From positions 1 through 5,623 of the forward strand of contig JANXQE010000350.1 in the NCBI GenBank assembly GCA_025356925.1: 5,623 bases of DNA, given 5' to 3'. Source of the DNA: Limisphaerales bacterium (GTDB lineage: Bacteria > Verrucomicrobiota > Verrucomicrobiia > Limisphaerales > UBA8199). Made by a program: the position numbers and the translations under genes. Shown here in pieces: positions 1 through 5,623 of the stretch. The stretch's first letter is position 1. Each line of letters starts with the position of its first letter. The notes beneath the pieces are model-generated. The model saw only the letters and a list, made by a program, of their open reading frames with translations. It had not been told where the DNA came from and did no database searches.

Positions 1-2
1 TT

Positions 3-173
3 ATGCCTGAACAAGCCCAAAAAAATCGCCCTCTCGCTCCCAGTTCCGGCGGCGGTGGAGAGGGGCCCAGCGCGCCCAAGGTTGAAAAGCCCAACACCGA
101 AGAGCTGCTCAAACGCATGCGCAAGGTCGATCCCGACCAGGCCAGACGTTACCGGCAACGGACTGGCCAATGA
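3..173 (+). CDS. ubact: UBact, a Pup-like ubiquitin-type protein modifier (56 aa)
   Basis: This small protein modifier is expected to be joined through its C-terminus to lysines on target proteins, marking them for the proteasome encoded just downstream. The 56-residue product is Pro/Gly-rich and probably disordered at the N-terminus (GGGG at 16-19). A charged, helix-prone second half follows (E33 E34 L35 L36 K37 R38 M39 R40 K41), then V42 D43 P44 D45 Q46 and the ending RRYRQRTGQ. That C-terminal block and the position directly before prcB match the UBact family, the counterpart of actinobacterial Pup in Gram-negative phyla. Unlike Pup it ends in TGQ rather than GGQ/GGE. A terminal Gln implies deamidation to Glu before ligation. 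The start is the only upstream Met in frame (the other is M39); only two bases lie before it, so no ribosome site can be judged. The stop overlaps the prcB start (ATGA). Membership is inferred from motif and context. Confidence 0.9.
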   Translation: MPEQAQKNRPLAPSSGGGGEGPSAPKVEKPNTEELLKRMRKVDPDQARRYRQRTGQ

Positions 174-928
174 CCGGCGACTTTCTGGCCCTGCTTCAAC
201 AGAGCCCCTTCCCGAGCGTCGTTGGGGATGGTCACAATCCCATGCCCTTGGAGGCCACGACCGTTTTTGCTTTTCATTGCGCTGACGGCGTTATCATTGG
301 CGGTGACCATCGTGCCACCGCAGGCCATACGATTTTTTCGGATCGAACCGAAAAGATCCTCGAGCTCGATTCGCATTCTCTGATGGCCATCGCCGGCGTT
401 CCGGCCATGGCGTTCGAGATGGCACGAACGCTGCAAACCGCGTTTGAGTTCTACCGTCGCAGCCAACTCCAGGCGATGAGCCTGGCCGGCAAGGTCAGGG
501 CTCTATCCCGGTTGCTGCGCGAAAACCTGCCCGCAACTCTGCAAGGCGTGGGCGCCGTGTCACCCGTTTTTGCCGGAGTCGAGTCCGACGATCCGGGCGC
601 CCGGCCGGTGATCTACTTCTATGACCCGCTGGGCGCCCACTTCGAAGCCGCCGCCTACGCCGGGTCAGGCTCCGGTACGACCACTATCAAAAGCGTCCTG
701 CATTACCTCGAAACCTGGGGCCACCCGCGACCCGGGGAGATGCCGCTCGACCAAGCGGTGGTCCTGGCCAACCGGTTGCTAATGACGGCCGCTGAGTTCG
801 ATGCCGCGACGGGCGGCGTTCATGCCGAACAACAGGAGTTCGCTACCATTAAGCTGCTCTCCACCCGCGGCATCCGGACCATCTCCGCACAGGAACAGGC
901 CAGGTTCTGGAAAGATGCCCAGCCATGA
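170..928 (+). CDS. prcB: Proteasome beta subunit PrcB (20S core, catalytic)
   Basis: This is the catalytic N-terminal-threonine hydrolase subunit of a bacterial 20S proteasome, forming the two inner rings of the core in the cytoplasm. The 252-residue product starts with a propeptide of about 29 residues. T30-T31 would begin the mature enzyme after self-cleavage. Counting T30 as residue 1, D46 is Asp17 (GGDHRAT) and K62 is Lys33 (RTEKI), so the catalytic Thr/Asp/Lys set is intact. A GSGSG turn (165-169) and FDAATGG (210-216) align with GSGS and DSATGG of Mycobacterium tuberculosis PrcB. The residue before the cleavage point is Ala29, where Gly is usual. The chosen start overlaps the UBact stop by ATGA, favouring coupled translation. 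Met25 (base 242) is an alternative start that would leave only a five-residue leader. prcA overlaps the 3' end. The family call is secure. Confidence 0.96.
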   Translation: MTGDFLALLQQSPFPSVVGDGHNPMPLEATTVFAFHCADGVIIGGDHRATAGHTIFSDRTEKILELDSHSLMAIAGVPAMAFEMARTLQTAFEFYRRSQLQAMSLAGKVRALSRLLRENLPATLQGVGAVSPVFAGVESDDPGARPVIYFYDPLGAHFEAAAYAGSGSGTTTIKSVLHYLETWGHPRPGEMPLDQAVVLANRLLMTAAEFDAATGGVHAEQQEFATIKLLSTRGIRTISAQEQARFWKDAQP

Positions 929-1638
929 CGGAAGAGCCCTATCGCTGGCTTGAGGCCATCAGCAACCGACGCGAGTACATCCGCGACCGGTCGAAGGGTG
1001 GCACGCCGGTGTTCGCCGTTTCGCGCCCGGAAGGCATCTTGCTCCTCGGCGTCGGCCAGGGTCAGTCCAAGGTCTTCGAGATCTACGACCGCCATGCCGT
1101 GGCTGCGCTCGGTCATCCGGTGGATATCGAGAAGCTTCGCCAAACGGCCATCGAGGCGGCCCACCTCGAAGGATTCAACCGGTCCGCCCGGGACGTCACG
1201 CTGCGGCGGCTCATCAGCTTTTCGCTGAGCGGCATGTTGAAAAACGCTTTCGAGCAGGTGTTTGCTCCCCCGATCATCGTTGAAGCCATCTTCGCAGAGC
1301 TGGGCGACAGTCCCGCCCAGGACGCCCTTGTCCGCCTCCACTACGACGGGGATCACCAGTACTCAACCTCCCGGGTTGTGGTGGCCCATCGCGAAACGGG
1401 GACGGAAACCCAGGCTGCCGAGTGGATCAGCAAGACGCTCGCCTCCACCGATCCGCTGCCGCGAGTTGCCAACGTCTGTCTGGCTGCCTGGCAGGCGTTG
1501 AACGACGGTAAAAGCTTTCAGGACCTGGCCGCTCCGTCCGAAACCCGCCTGCAAATCCCGGGCAAGGTGATCGAAGCGGCGTTGCTGGACCGCCAGCTCC
1601 CTGGCCCCGTCCACTACCGGCCGTTGGATCTCAAATAG
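925..1638 (+). CDS. prcA: Proteasome alpha subunit PrcA (20S core, outer ring)
   Basis: This non-catalytic alpha subunit should form the outer rings and the substrate gate of the 20S core, and the docking surface for a ring ATPase. The 237-residue product resembles actinobacterial PrcA along its length. It has an N-terminal helix region (about 10-24), then a beta strand in GTPVFAVSRPEGILLLG (26-42) with no catalytic Thr. KVFEIYDRHAVAALG (49-63) aligns with KISELYDRVGFAAAG of M. tuberculosis PrcA. The ARDVTLRRL stretch (88-96) and LHYDG (138-142) also align. The start overlaps the prcB stop by ATGA, and a weak purine-rich GGAAAG lies about ten bases before it. prcB-prcA order and overlap imply equal expression of the two core subunits. 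The C-terminus ends at YRPLDLK, without the long acidic tail seen in some actinobacterial PrcA proteins. Confidence 0.93.
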   Translation: MTEEPYRWLEAISNRREYIRDRSKGGTPVFAVSRPEGILLLGVGQGQSKVFEIYDRHAVAALGHPVDIEKLRQTAIEAAHLEGFNRSARDVTLRRLISFSLSGMLKNAFEQVFAPPIIVEAIFAELGDSPAQDALVRLHYDGDHQYSTSRVVVAHRETGTETQAAEWISKTLASTDPLPRVANVCLAAWQALNDGKSFQDLAAPSETRLQIPGKVIEAALLDRQLPGPVHYRPLDLK

Positions 1639-1664
1639 GCGGCCGGGGATCGCTTTCCACGCGC

Positions 1665-3011
1665 ATGCGACACCGCATCACCGGCCTCGAAACCGAATAC
1701 GGTTGCCTGGTTGAACCGCCAGCTCGAAGCGACGAGATCCTGCCGCGCGTGCGTGACTGGCTGTTCGAGAACCAGCGTTATGGTCTCATCGATCAACATC
1801 CTCGCGGCTGGGACGAGCCCGCTGGCAACGGTGGTTTCCTTTTTAATGGCGGCCGGGCGTATATCGACATGGGCCACCTGGAATACTGCACCCCCGAATG
1901 CGCCTCCACACTGGATGTGGTCCGCTACGATCGCGCCGGAGATTCGCTCCTCCTCGAAGCCCTGCGCGCCCTGGATCTCGATGGCAAGGTTAGCTTTATT
2001 CGCAACAACATTGACCACTACACCGGCGCCACTTTCGGTTGTCACGAGAACTATTCCCTCGAGCGCACGGATGCCGTGACCAAGAGGAATTGGGCGTCAC
2101 TCCTGGTTTTTTTGACTCTCCGAGTCCTGTTCACCGGTGCGGGCCGCGTGGGCGGAAGTCTTCAGAATTTTTTTAGCCGCCGGGATTCCACCGGCGATGA
2201 ACCGATTCCGTTCCAATTGAGTCAGCGCGCCGATTTTATCCTCAATGATTGCTTCGAATGGATCCAGCACAACCGCTCCATTCTCAACCTGCGCGACGAA
2301 CCCCTGGCTGATGCTCGCCGGTTTCGCCGGCTGCATCTCATCCACGGGGACACCAACGTCCTGCCCGCTGCGCTCTTCCTTAAAGTCGGCGCCACTCGTT
2401 TGGTGCTGGACTTGCTCGAGCTCGGCGAAATGCCGCTGGTAGCCCTCGCGGACCCTGTCGCCTCATTCCGTTCCCTGTCGCGCTGCTCCTGCCCTCCCTG
2501 GCGCGTCACGATGGCTGATAACACCACCGGCGACGCTCTGTTCCTGCTGACCCAGTTCCACCGCAAAGCCAGGAGAATGTTCCAGGGGCGTGATCAGGAA
2601 ACCGATTGCTTGCTCCAACTTTGGGCGCGTACCCTCGAAGGCCTTGCCACCGATCCTGATTCCCTGATCGGCATCGTCGATTGGATCACCAAAAAACATC
2701 TGCTCGACGCTTTTGTTTCTCGCGAAAGTTTATCGTGGGAGGACCCTTGGCTCAAAGCCCAGGACCTCGAATTCCATCAGACTGATCCCGGCCGCAGTTT
2801 AGGCCTTGCCCTGGCAGAAGCCGATGCTGCGTGGAACCCGGTCAACCTCGAATCCGCGAAGCTCAATCCTCCGGAAAACTCCCGAGCCCGCGCTCGCAGC
2901 CGCCTCATGCGTGAGATCCAGGGAAAAGCTGGTTCGTACCACGTCGACTGGGCCGAAGTCTCCGGTCCCAACGACAAACACTCGCTTTTGCCCAACCCCT
3001 TCCAGGCCTGA
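1665..3011 (+). CDS. pafA: PafA-type ligase for the Pup-like modifier UBact
   Basis: This enzyme of the glutamine-synthetase-like PafA/Dop family should use ATP to activate the C-terminal Glu of the modifier and form an isopeptide bond with substrate lysines. The 448-residue product opens with RITGLETEYG, where E9 matches the metal-binding Glu9 of M. tuberculosis PafA. NGGRAYIDMGHLEY follows (61-74), with D68 at the position of catalytic Asp57. Other family blocks are GCHENY (125-130), FQLSQRADFI (183-192), LNLRDEPLADARRFRRLH (207-224) and GDTNVLPAALFLKVG (228-242). The C-terminus (VDWAEV, then NPFQA) resembles PafA, as does the Cys in GCHENY. The gene's place after prcA is also that of pafA. 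Some stretches look more like Dop: GAGRVGG (158-164) and SLSWEDPWLKAQDLEF (355-370). E9 to D68 spans 59 residues against 48 in M. tuberculosis PafA. The start fits the family N-terminus exactly, though no good ribosome site precedes it. Confidence 0.88.
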   Translation: MRHRITGLETEYGCLVEPPARSDEILPRVRDWLFENQRYGLIDQHPRGWDEPAGNGGFLFNGGRAYIDMGHLEYCTPECASTLDVVRYDRAGDSLLLEALRALDLDGKVSFIRNNIDHYTGATFGCHENYSLERTDAVTKRNWASLLVFLTLRVLFTGAGRVGGSLQNFFSRRDSTGDEPIPFQLSQRADFILNDCFEWIQHNRSILNLRDEPLADARRFRRLHLIHGDTNVLPAALFLKVGATRLVLDLLELGEMPLVALADPVASFRSLSRCSCPPWRVTMADNTTGDALFLLTQFHRKARRMFQGRDQETDCLLQLWARTLEGLATDPDSLIGIVDWITKKHLLDAFVSRESLSWEDPWLKAQDLEFHQTDPGRSLGLALAEADAAWNPVNLESAKLNPPENSRARARSRLMREIQGKAGSYHVDWAEVSGPNDKHSLLPNPFQA

Positions 3012-3019
3012 CCTGGAGG
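2999..3019. other. Stem-loop over the pafA stop codon
   Basis: The arms CTTCCAGG (2999-3006) and CCTGGAGG (3012-3019) can pair over eight positions, one of them a G-U wobble, around a five-base loop that contains the pafA stop codon. No T-run follows on either strand, so it is not a standard intrinsic terminator. It sits in the convergent pafA/trpF gap and might slow exonucleases or help end transcription, but that is inference. Confidence 0.35.
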
Positions 3020-3051
3020 CGGAATGCCCAACGCGCAGGGCAGATTTGGAA

Positions 3052-3079
3052 TTCGGCCTTCGGGCTTCGGGCCTCAGGC
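3052..3079. repeat. Short 7-base tandem repeat at the trpF 3' end
   Basis: Four consecutive heptamers run TTCGGCC, TTCGGGC, TTCGGGC and a diverged CTCAGGC. The last one covers the trpF stop codon and last codons. The first two can fold as a short stem closed by a C(TTCG)G tetraloop, GGCC-TTCG-GGCT at 3055-3066, which is very stable as RNA on the plus strand. No T-run follows. It may be slippage-prone sequence or a weak transcript end between the convergent genes. The repeat itself is directly visible; any role is inferred. Confidence 0.4.
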
Positions 3080-3691
3080 TCCCTTGGCCGCTTGAATGAA
3101 CGCTCGGACCTTAGCAAGGTCCTTTTTGCCAGGGACGGCCTCGACCCCGCTGGAGACATCGATGGCGTAGGGTTGCACCAGGCGAACCGCGTCAGCGACG
3201 TTCTCGGAGGTCAAGCCGCCCGCGAGGAAAATCGGTTTGCCCAGGCCTCGAGCTTCCCGGGCCAGTTCCCAATTGAACTTCTCGCCGGTACCTCCCAGCT
3301 TATCGGCGACGTAAGAATCAAGCAACCAGGCGTCAGTTGGATAATTCGGCAGGTCGTGGAGTGAGGCCGCATCTTTGATACGAAAGGCTTTCATGCTCAT
3401 CACCCCGAACTGGAGGCAGTAATCAGGGGATTCGCCCCCATGGAATTGGAGGAGATTCAAGCCGCAGGCTGCGATCGCCTTGAGCACCATGTCTTCCGGG
3501 GCATCAACGAACACGCCGACCCTGACGATGGACGGCGGAAGTGCCTGCGCAATCTTGGCGGCGTTTTCGATGCTGACGCTGCGGGGGCTCGGCTGGTGAA
3601 AAACAAAACCAAGCGCGGCAGCGCCGAACTCCGTGGCGGCGAGCGCATCCTCCGCATTGGTGATGCCGCAGATCTTGACGATGACTGACAT
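3074..3691 (-). CDS. trpF: Phosphoribosylanthranilate isomerase TrpF
   Basis: This cytoplasmic enzyme performs the Amadori rearrangement of N-(5-phosphoribosyl)anthranilate to 1-(2-carboxyphenylamino)-1-deoxyribulose 5-phosphate in tryptophan synthesis. The 205-residue product is of normal length for a single-domain TrpF (beta/alpha barrel). It shows KICGIT (6-11) with the general base Cys8, GFVFHQPSPRSV (28-39) with R37, VGVFVD (58-63), LLQFHG (80-85), and LLDS (123-126) with the general acid Asp125. GGTGEKFNW follows at 133-141. The phosphate-binding loops LAGGL (156-160) and DVSSGVE (178-184) complete the family pattern. The start places KICG at residue 6, as usual; only a GGA directly before ATG resembles a ribosome site. 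The gene is convergent with pafA and divergent from the TonB-like gene. No other trp gene is in the window, so it looks like a stand-alone trpF. Confidence 0.96.
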   Translation of the reverse strand: MSVIVKICGITNAEDALAATEFGAAALGFVFHQPSPRSVSIENAAKIAQALPPSIVRVGVFVDAPEDMVLKAIAACGLNLLQFHGGESPDYCLQFGVMSMKAFRIKDAASLHDLPNYPTDAWLLDSYVADKLGGTGEKFNWELAREARGLGKPIFLAGGLTSENVADAVRLVQPYAIDVSSGVEAVPGKKDLAKVRAFIQAAKGA

Positions 3692-3722
3692 TCCAGCCCC
3701 AGCATTCCACCGAAACCCGCAA

Positions 3723-3751
3723 ACGACAACCTAGTTCAGCCTGTCTATACA
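3723..3751 (+). promoter_or_regulatory. Weak candidate sigma-70-type promoter for the TonB-like operon
   Basis: ACGACA (3723-3728, four of six against TTGACA) and TATACA (3746-3751, four of six against TATAAT) are separated by 17 bases in the divergent gap between trpF and the TonB-like gene. Transcription would start about 30 bases before the start codon at 3790. GC-rich genomes often give such chance matches, and promoter rules in the host are unknown, so this is only a candidate. Confidence 0.25.
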
Positions 3752-3789
3752 GTTGCTCCTGCTGCTACGGTGCGGCAGAGTGATAGTAC

Positions 3790-4803
3790 ATGTCTGTTGC
3801 CGGCATACCCATGGGGTCACTGCGCCAGGAACGGGCCGAGTCGTCGCGACTGGTCTGGGCTTTCATGATCTCCATGGTGGTGCACCTTTTGATGTTCGGC
3901 GGCTATGAAACCGGCAAAAAGTTGCACTGGTGGGAAAATGCGCATTGGCCGTCCTGGCTAACTCCTGTCAAGAAGCTCGCAGAGGCCCTCAAAAGGAAGG
4001 ATCCGCTCCACCCCGCCCAAACCCTGCAGCCGCAGGAGCCCCCCCTGCTATTTGTCGACGTTAACCCCGCAAACGCGAGCGTTGAGCCTCCGAAAAACGC
4101 GACGCACTATTCGAGCCTCAACTCCGAAGCTGCTAATCCAGATATCGACAAGGACAGCAACATCCCAAAAATTAGCGGCGAGCAGAAACACGTCATTAAA
4201 ACAGAGGATGTGCCACGGACTAAGCCCATGCCTCTGCAACCGGCGCCAGTCGCCCCGCCTGTCGAACAGGCCCAGGAGGAAGCCAAGCCAAAGCCCACCG
4301 AGACACCGGGAGATTTGGCCATGGCCAAGCCCGACCCAAAGCCAGCCAAAGACCCAGGGGAGACCCCGCATGTCCGCCCTCGGACAATCCGGGAGGCGCT
4401 CGCGCGCCAGCCGGACAACCAGTTGGTTGGCCAAAAAATGAAACAGGACGGCGGGGTGCGCCGTAAACTGGAATCGAGCTTGTTTGATGCGGTCGCCACG
4501 CCGTTTGGCGCGTATGACCGGTACCTGATCGATGCGATTCAGACCCGTTGGTACGCTTTGCTGGATGAGCGCAGTTATGCCGCCGAAAACCGCGGCAAGG
4601 TGGTGCTGCAGTTTGTCATGCACCCGGACGGGCGCGTTACCGACATGACCATGTCCCAGAATTCGGCGAGTGAAGTCCTGGGGTATATTTGCGAGAAAGC
4701 GGTGCTCGACCCTGCGCCTTACACTGCCTGGCCGGCTGAGATGCGCCGGATGATCGGCGAAAACCGTCCGATCCAGTTCACTTTTTACTACGACTATTAC
4801 TAA
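3790..4803 (+). CDS. TonB/TolA-like energy-transducing protein
   Basis: This inner-membrane-anchored protein should span the periplasm and carry proton-motive force from an ExbB/ExbD-type motor to an outer-membrane partner. The 337-residue product has a short positively charged N-terminus and one membrane segment (about 21-38, LVWAFMISMVVHLLMFGG). That segment contains S28-x3-H32, the spacing of the Ser/His pair essential in E. coli TonB. A long linker rich in Pro, Lys and Glu follows, densest at 143-195. A C-terminal TonB/TolA-type domain runs from about 241 to the end, including VVLQFVMHPDGRVTDMTM (271-288). The protein ends in the aromatic cluster YYDYY (333-337). ExbB- and ExbD-type genes follow at once, supporting the role. 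Start choice is between M1 (3790) and M8 (3811); neither has a strong ribosome site, and both leave the membrane anchor intact. Whether its partner is a TonB-dependent receptor or a Tol-Pal-like system cannot be read here. Confidence 0.85.
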   Translation: MSVAGIPMGSLRQERAESSRLVWAFMISMVVHLLMFGGYETGKKLHWWENAHWPSWLTPVKKLAEALKRKDPLHPAQTLQPQEPPLLFVDVNPANASVEPPKNATHYSSLNSEAANPDIDKDSNIPKISGEQKHVIKTEDVPRTKPMPLQPAPVAPPVEQAQEEAKPKPTETPGDLAMAKPDPKPAKDPGETPHVRPRTIREALARQPDNQLVGQKMKQDGGVRRKLESSLFDAVATPFGAYDRYLIDAIQTRWYALLDERSYAAENRGKVVLQFVMHPDGRVTDMTMSQNSASEVLGYICEKAVLDPAPYTAWPAEMRRMIGENRPIQFTFYYDYY

Positions 4804-4817
4804 GATTATTAATCACT

Positions 4818-5417
4818 ATGGAACTGATCGTTTATCTGATGCTGATCTTAACCTCGACCGTGGGCCTGGCTTTTATCATAGAGCGTGGTCTCGCCCTGCG
4901 TTGGACCAAAGTGCTGCCGCCGGCGATCGAGGCCGCGGTCGAGTCGTGCCAATCGCCCGAAGATGTCCCGATGCTGCGCCGGGTGTGCCAGCAACATAAT
5001 TCACCCCTGGGCCGCTTGCTCATCCTGGCGACCGATCACCTGGACTGGCCCAAAGCCGAGAGTGTGGACGCCCTGCAAACGCGCGCCCGGCACGAGTTAG
5101 CGCGACTGGAACGCGGGTTGGTCGTGCTCGAGATCATCATCGGCATCGCGCCGCTCCTTGGCTTGGTGGGAACGATCCTGGGAATGATCTCCGTGTTTGG
5201 CGATGTTGGGAAAGCCGGCTTGAACGACGCCGCCAAGCTGGCCCAGGGCATCTCGCTGATCCTTCGGGCCACGCTGTTCGGTTTGTTGATCGCCATCCCT
5301 TCCCTCATTTTTTGGAGTTACTACACCAAAAAGGTCGAAAGCCTTGGCGTCGAAATGGAATCGCTTTGCGACGAGTTCCTCCGGCGCCAGTACCGTGAGG
5401 AAGCGCAGAAACGCTAA
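4818..5417 (+). CDS. exbB: ExbB/TolQ/MotA-family proton channel subunit
   Basis: This inner-membrane protein forms the pentameric channel scaffold that, with ExbD, powers the TonB-like protein. The 199-residue product has three membrane helices: about 2-22, 103-126 and 144-167. Between the first and second is a cytoplasmic loop with the family-style helix ARHELARLERGL (90-101). Helix two has APLLGLVGTILGM (111-123), the family core motif, with T119 at the position of E. coli ExbB Thr148. Helix three reads GISLILRATLFGLLIAIP (144-161). T152 matches Thr181, but L147 stands where E. coli ExbB has Glu176 and R150 replaces a hydrophobic residue. There is no long periplasmic N-terminus. It starts 14 bases after the TonB-like gene without a clear ribosome site, and exbD follows after two bases. 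The family is certain; assignment to ExbB over TolQ rests on the TonB-like neighbour. Confidence 0.9.
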   Translation: MELIVYLMLILTSTVGLAFIIERGLALRWTKVLPPAIEAAVESCQSPEDVPMLRRVCQQHNSPLGRLLILATDHLDWPKAESVDALQTRARHELARLERGLVVLEIIIGIAPLLGLVGTILGMISVFGDVGKAGLNDAAKLAQGISLILRATLFGLLIAIPSLIFWSYYTKKVESLGVEMESLCDEFLRRQYREEAQKR

Positions 5418-5419
5418 TT

Positions 5420-5623
5420 ATGCGATTTTTCACCCGGAAACGCCGACAGCCTCCCGCGATCATCATTGTTGCCCTGATCGATATCCTGATTGTTTTGTTG
5501 ATTTTCCTGATGGTGACAACCACGTTCAAGCAGCAGCCCGCGCTCAAACTGGCGCTGCCGGAATCTTCACAGGCTCAAAAAACCGGCGCTCATGAGGATG
5601 CGCCATTGATCCTGAGCATCGAT
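5420..5623 (+). CDS. exbD: ExbD/TolR-family motor subunit (5' part, cut by window end)
   Basis: This is the first 68 codons of the inner-membrane partner of ExbB that carries the proton-accepting aspartate. A basic cytoplasmic N-terminus (RKRR, 6-9) leads into one membrane helix at about 13-34. The helix holds ALIDILIVLLIFLMV (18-32). D21 corresponds to the essential Asp25 of E. coli ExbD, and the LID-(x)n-LLIF-MV pattern is typical of the family. The segment after the helix (TTTFKQQPALKLALPES) also fits ExbD, with the start of the periplasmic domain visible to the window edge. The start codon lies two bases after the exbB stop, so translation is probably coupled. No frameshift is visible; the remaining part, probably around 70 residues, lies outside. 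Confidence 0.9.
   Translation, partial: MRFFTRKRRQPPAIIIVALIDILIVLLIFLMVTTTFKQQPALKLALPESSQAQKTGAHEDAPLILSID

Noticed and set aside
55..285. A 76-codon open frame overlapping UBact and the start of prcB
   Set aside because: It is in another frame from both genes, has no recognisable motif, and its composition fits a shadow of GC-rich coding DNA. The 56-codon UBact frame explains the stretch.
820..1356. A 178-codon minus-strand open frame opposite the prcB/prcA junction
   Set aside because: It lies antisense to two well-supported proteasome genes and shows no family features, so it is a chance frame.
1665..3011. Calling the gene after prcA Dop instead of PafA
   Set aside because: Some internal blocks resemble Dop, but the N-terminus, GCHENY, the C-terminus and the position after prcA favour PafA. 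The mixed character is reported as a finding.
3074..3691. trpF as a working part of the proteasome operon
   Set aside because: It lies on the opposite strand, convergent with pafA, and encodes a complete tryptophan-pathway enzyme. Adjacency is probably incidental.
3741..3752. CTGTCTATACAG, considered as a LexA-type operator
   Set aside because: The CTG and CAG arms are six bases apart, not ten as in the E. coli LexA box, and only four bases per arm are symmetric. Chance is the simpler reading.
4048..4623. A 191-codon minus-strand open frame opposite the TonB-like gene
   Set aside because: It is antisense to the Pro/Lys-rich linker and C-terminal domain of the TonB-like gene; its composition reflects that linker in reverse and no motif supports it.

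Overview
The window holds most of a bacterial proteasome and ubiquitin-like tagging operon, followed by a convergent tryptophan-biosynthesis gene and then a TonB/ExbB/ExbD-type energy-transduction cluster. The DNA is GC-rich. The TonB/ExbB/ExbD genes imply an outer membrane, so the host is probably a Gram-negative (diderm) bacterium and not an actinobacterium. A Pup-like modifier of the UBact type in such a host points to the phyla where UBact has been reported (Verrucomicrobiota, Nitrospirota, Armatimonadota, Planctomycetota and several candidate phyla). Verrucomicrobiota is my best guess from overall protein style, but this is not proven from the window.

Region 1 (3-3011, plus strand) reads UBact - prcB - prcA - pafA. 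The first gene encodes only 56 residues and is easy to miss. Its C-terminal half (LLKRMRKVDPDQARRYRQRTGQ region) is the UBact signature, and it ends in Gln. It overlaps prcB by ATGA, and prcB overlaps prcA by ATGA, so the three are probably translationally coupled. pafA follows after 26 bases. PrcB keeps the catalytic Thr, Asp and Lys in register (T30, D46, K62 = mature 1, 17, 33), PrcA is the non-catalytic alpha subunit, and the PafA-type ligase keeps E9 and the catalytic Asp (D68). Together they would tag proteins with UBact and degrade them in a 20S core. The ring ATPase (Mpa/ARC type) and the Dop deamidase/depupylase are not in the window. By comparison with actinobacterial loci they are expected just upstream of base 1.

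Region 2 (3012-3789) contains a short convergent gap with a hairpin and a small tandem repeat, then trpF on the minus strand. A 98-base divergent gap (3692-3789) follows, holding one weak candidate promoter.

Region 3 (3790-5623, plus strand) is a TonB/TolA-like periplasm-spanning protein, an ExbB/TolQ-type proton channel subunit, and the first 68 codons of an ExbD/TolR-type subunit cut by the window end. They are tightly spaced (14 and 2 bases) and look like one operon. The ExbB homologue has an unusual third membrane helix: a Leu where E. coli ExbB has Glu176, and an Arg nearby.

The most notable item is the UBact-proteasome operon. The family has been named in the literature, so it is not wholly undescribed, but it is much less studied than actinobacterial Pup.
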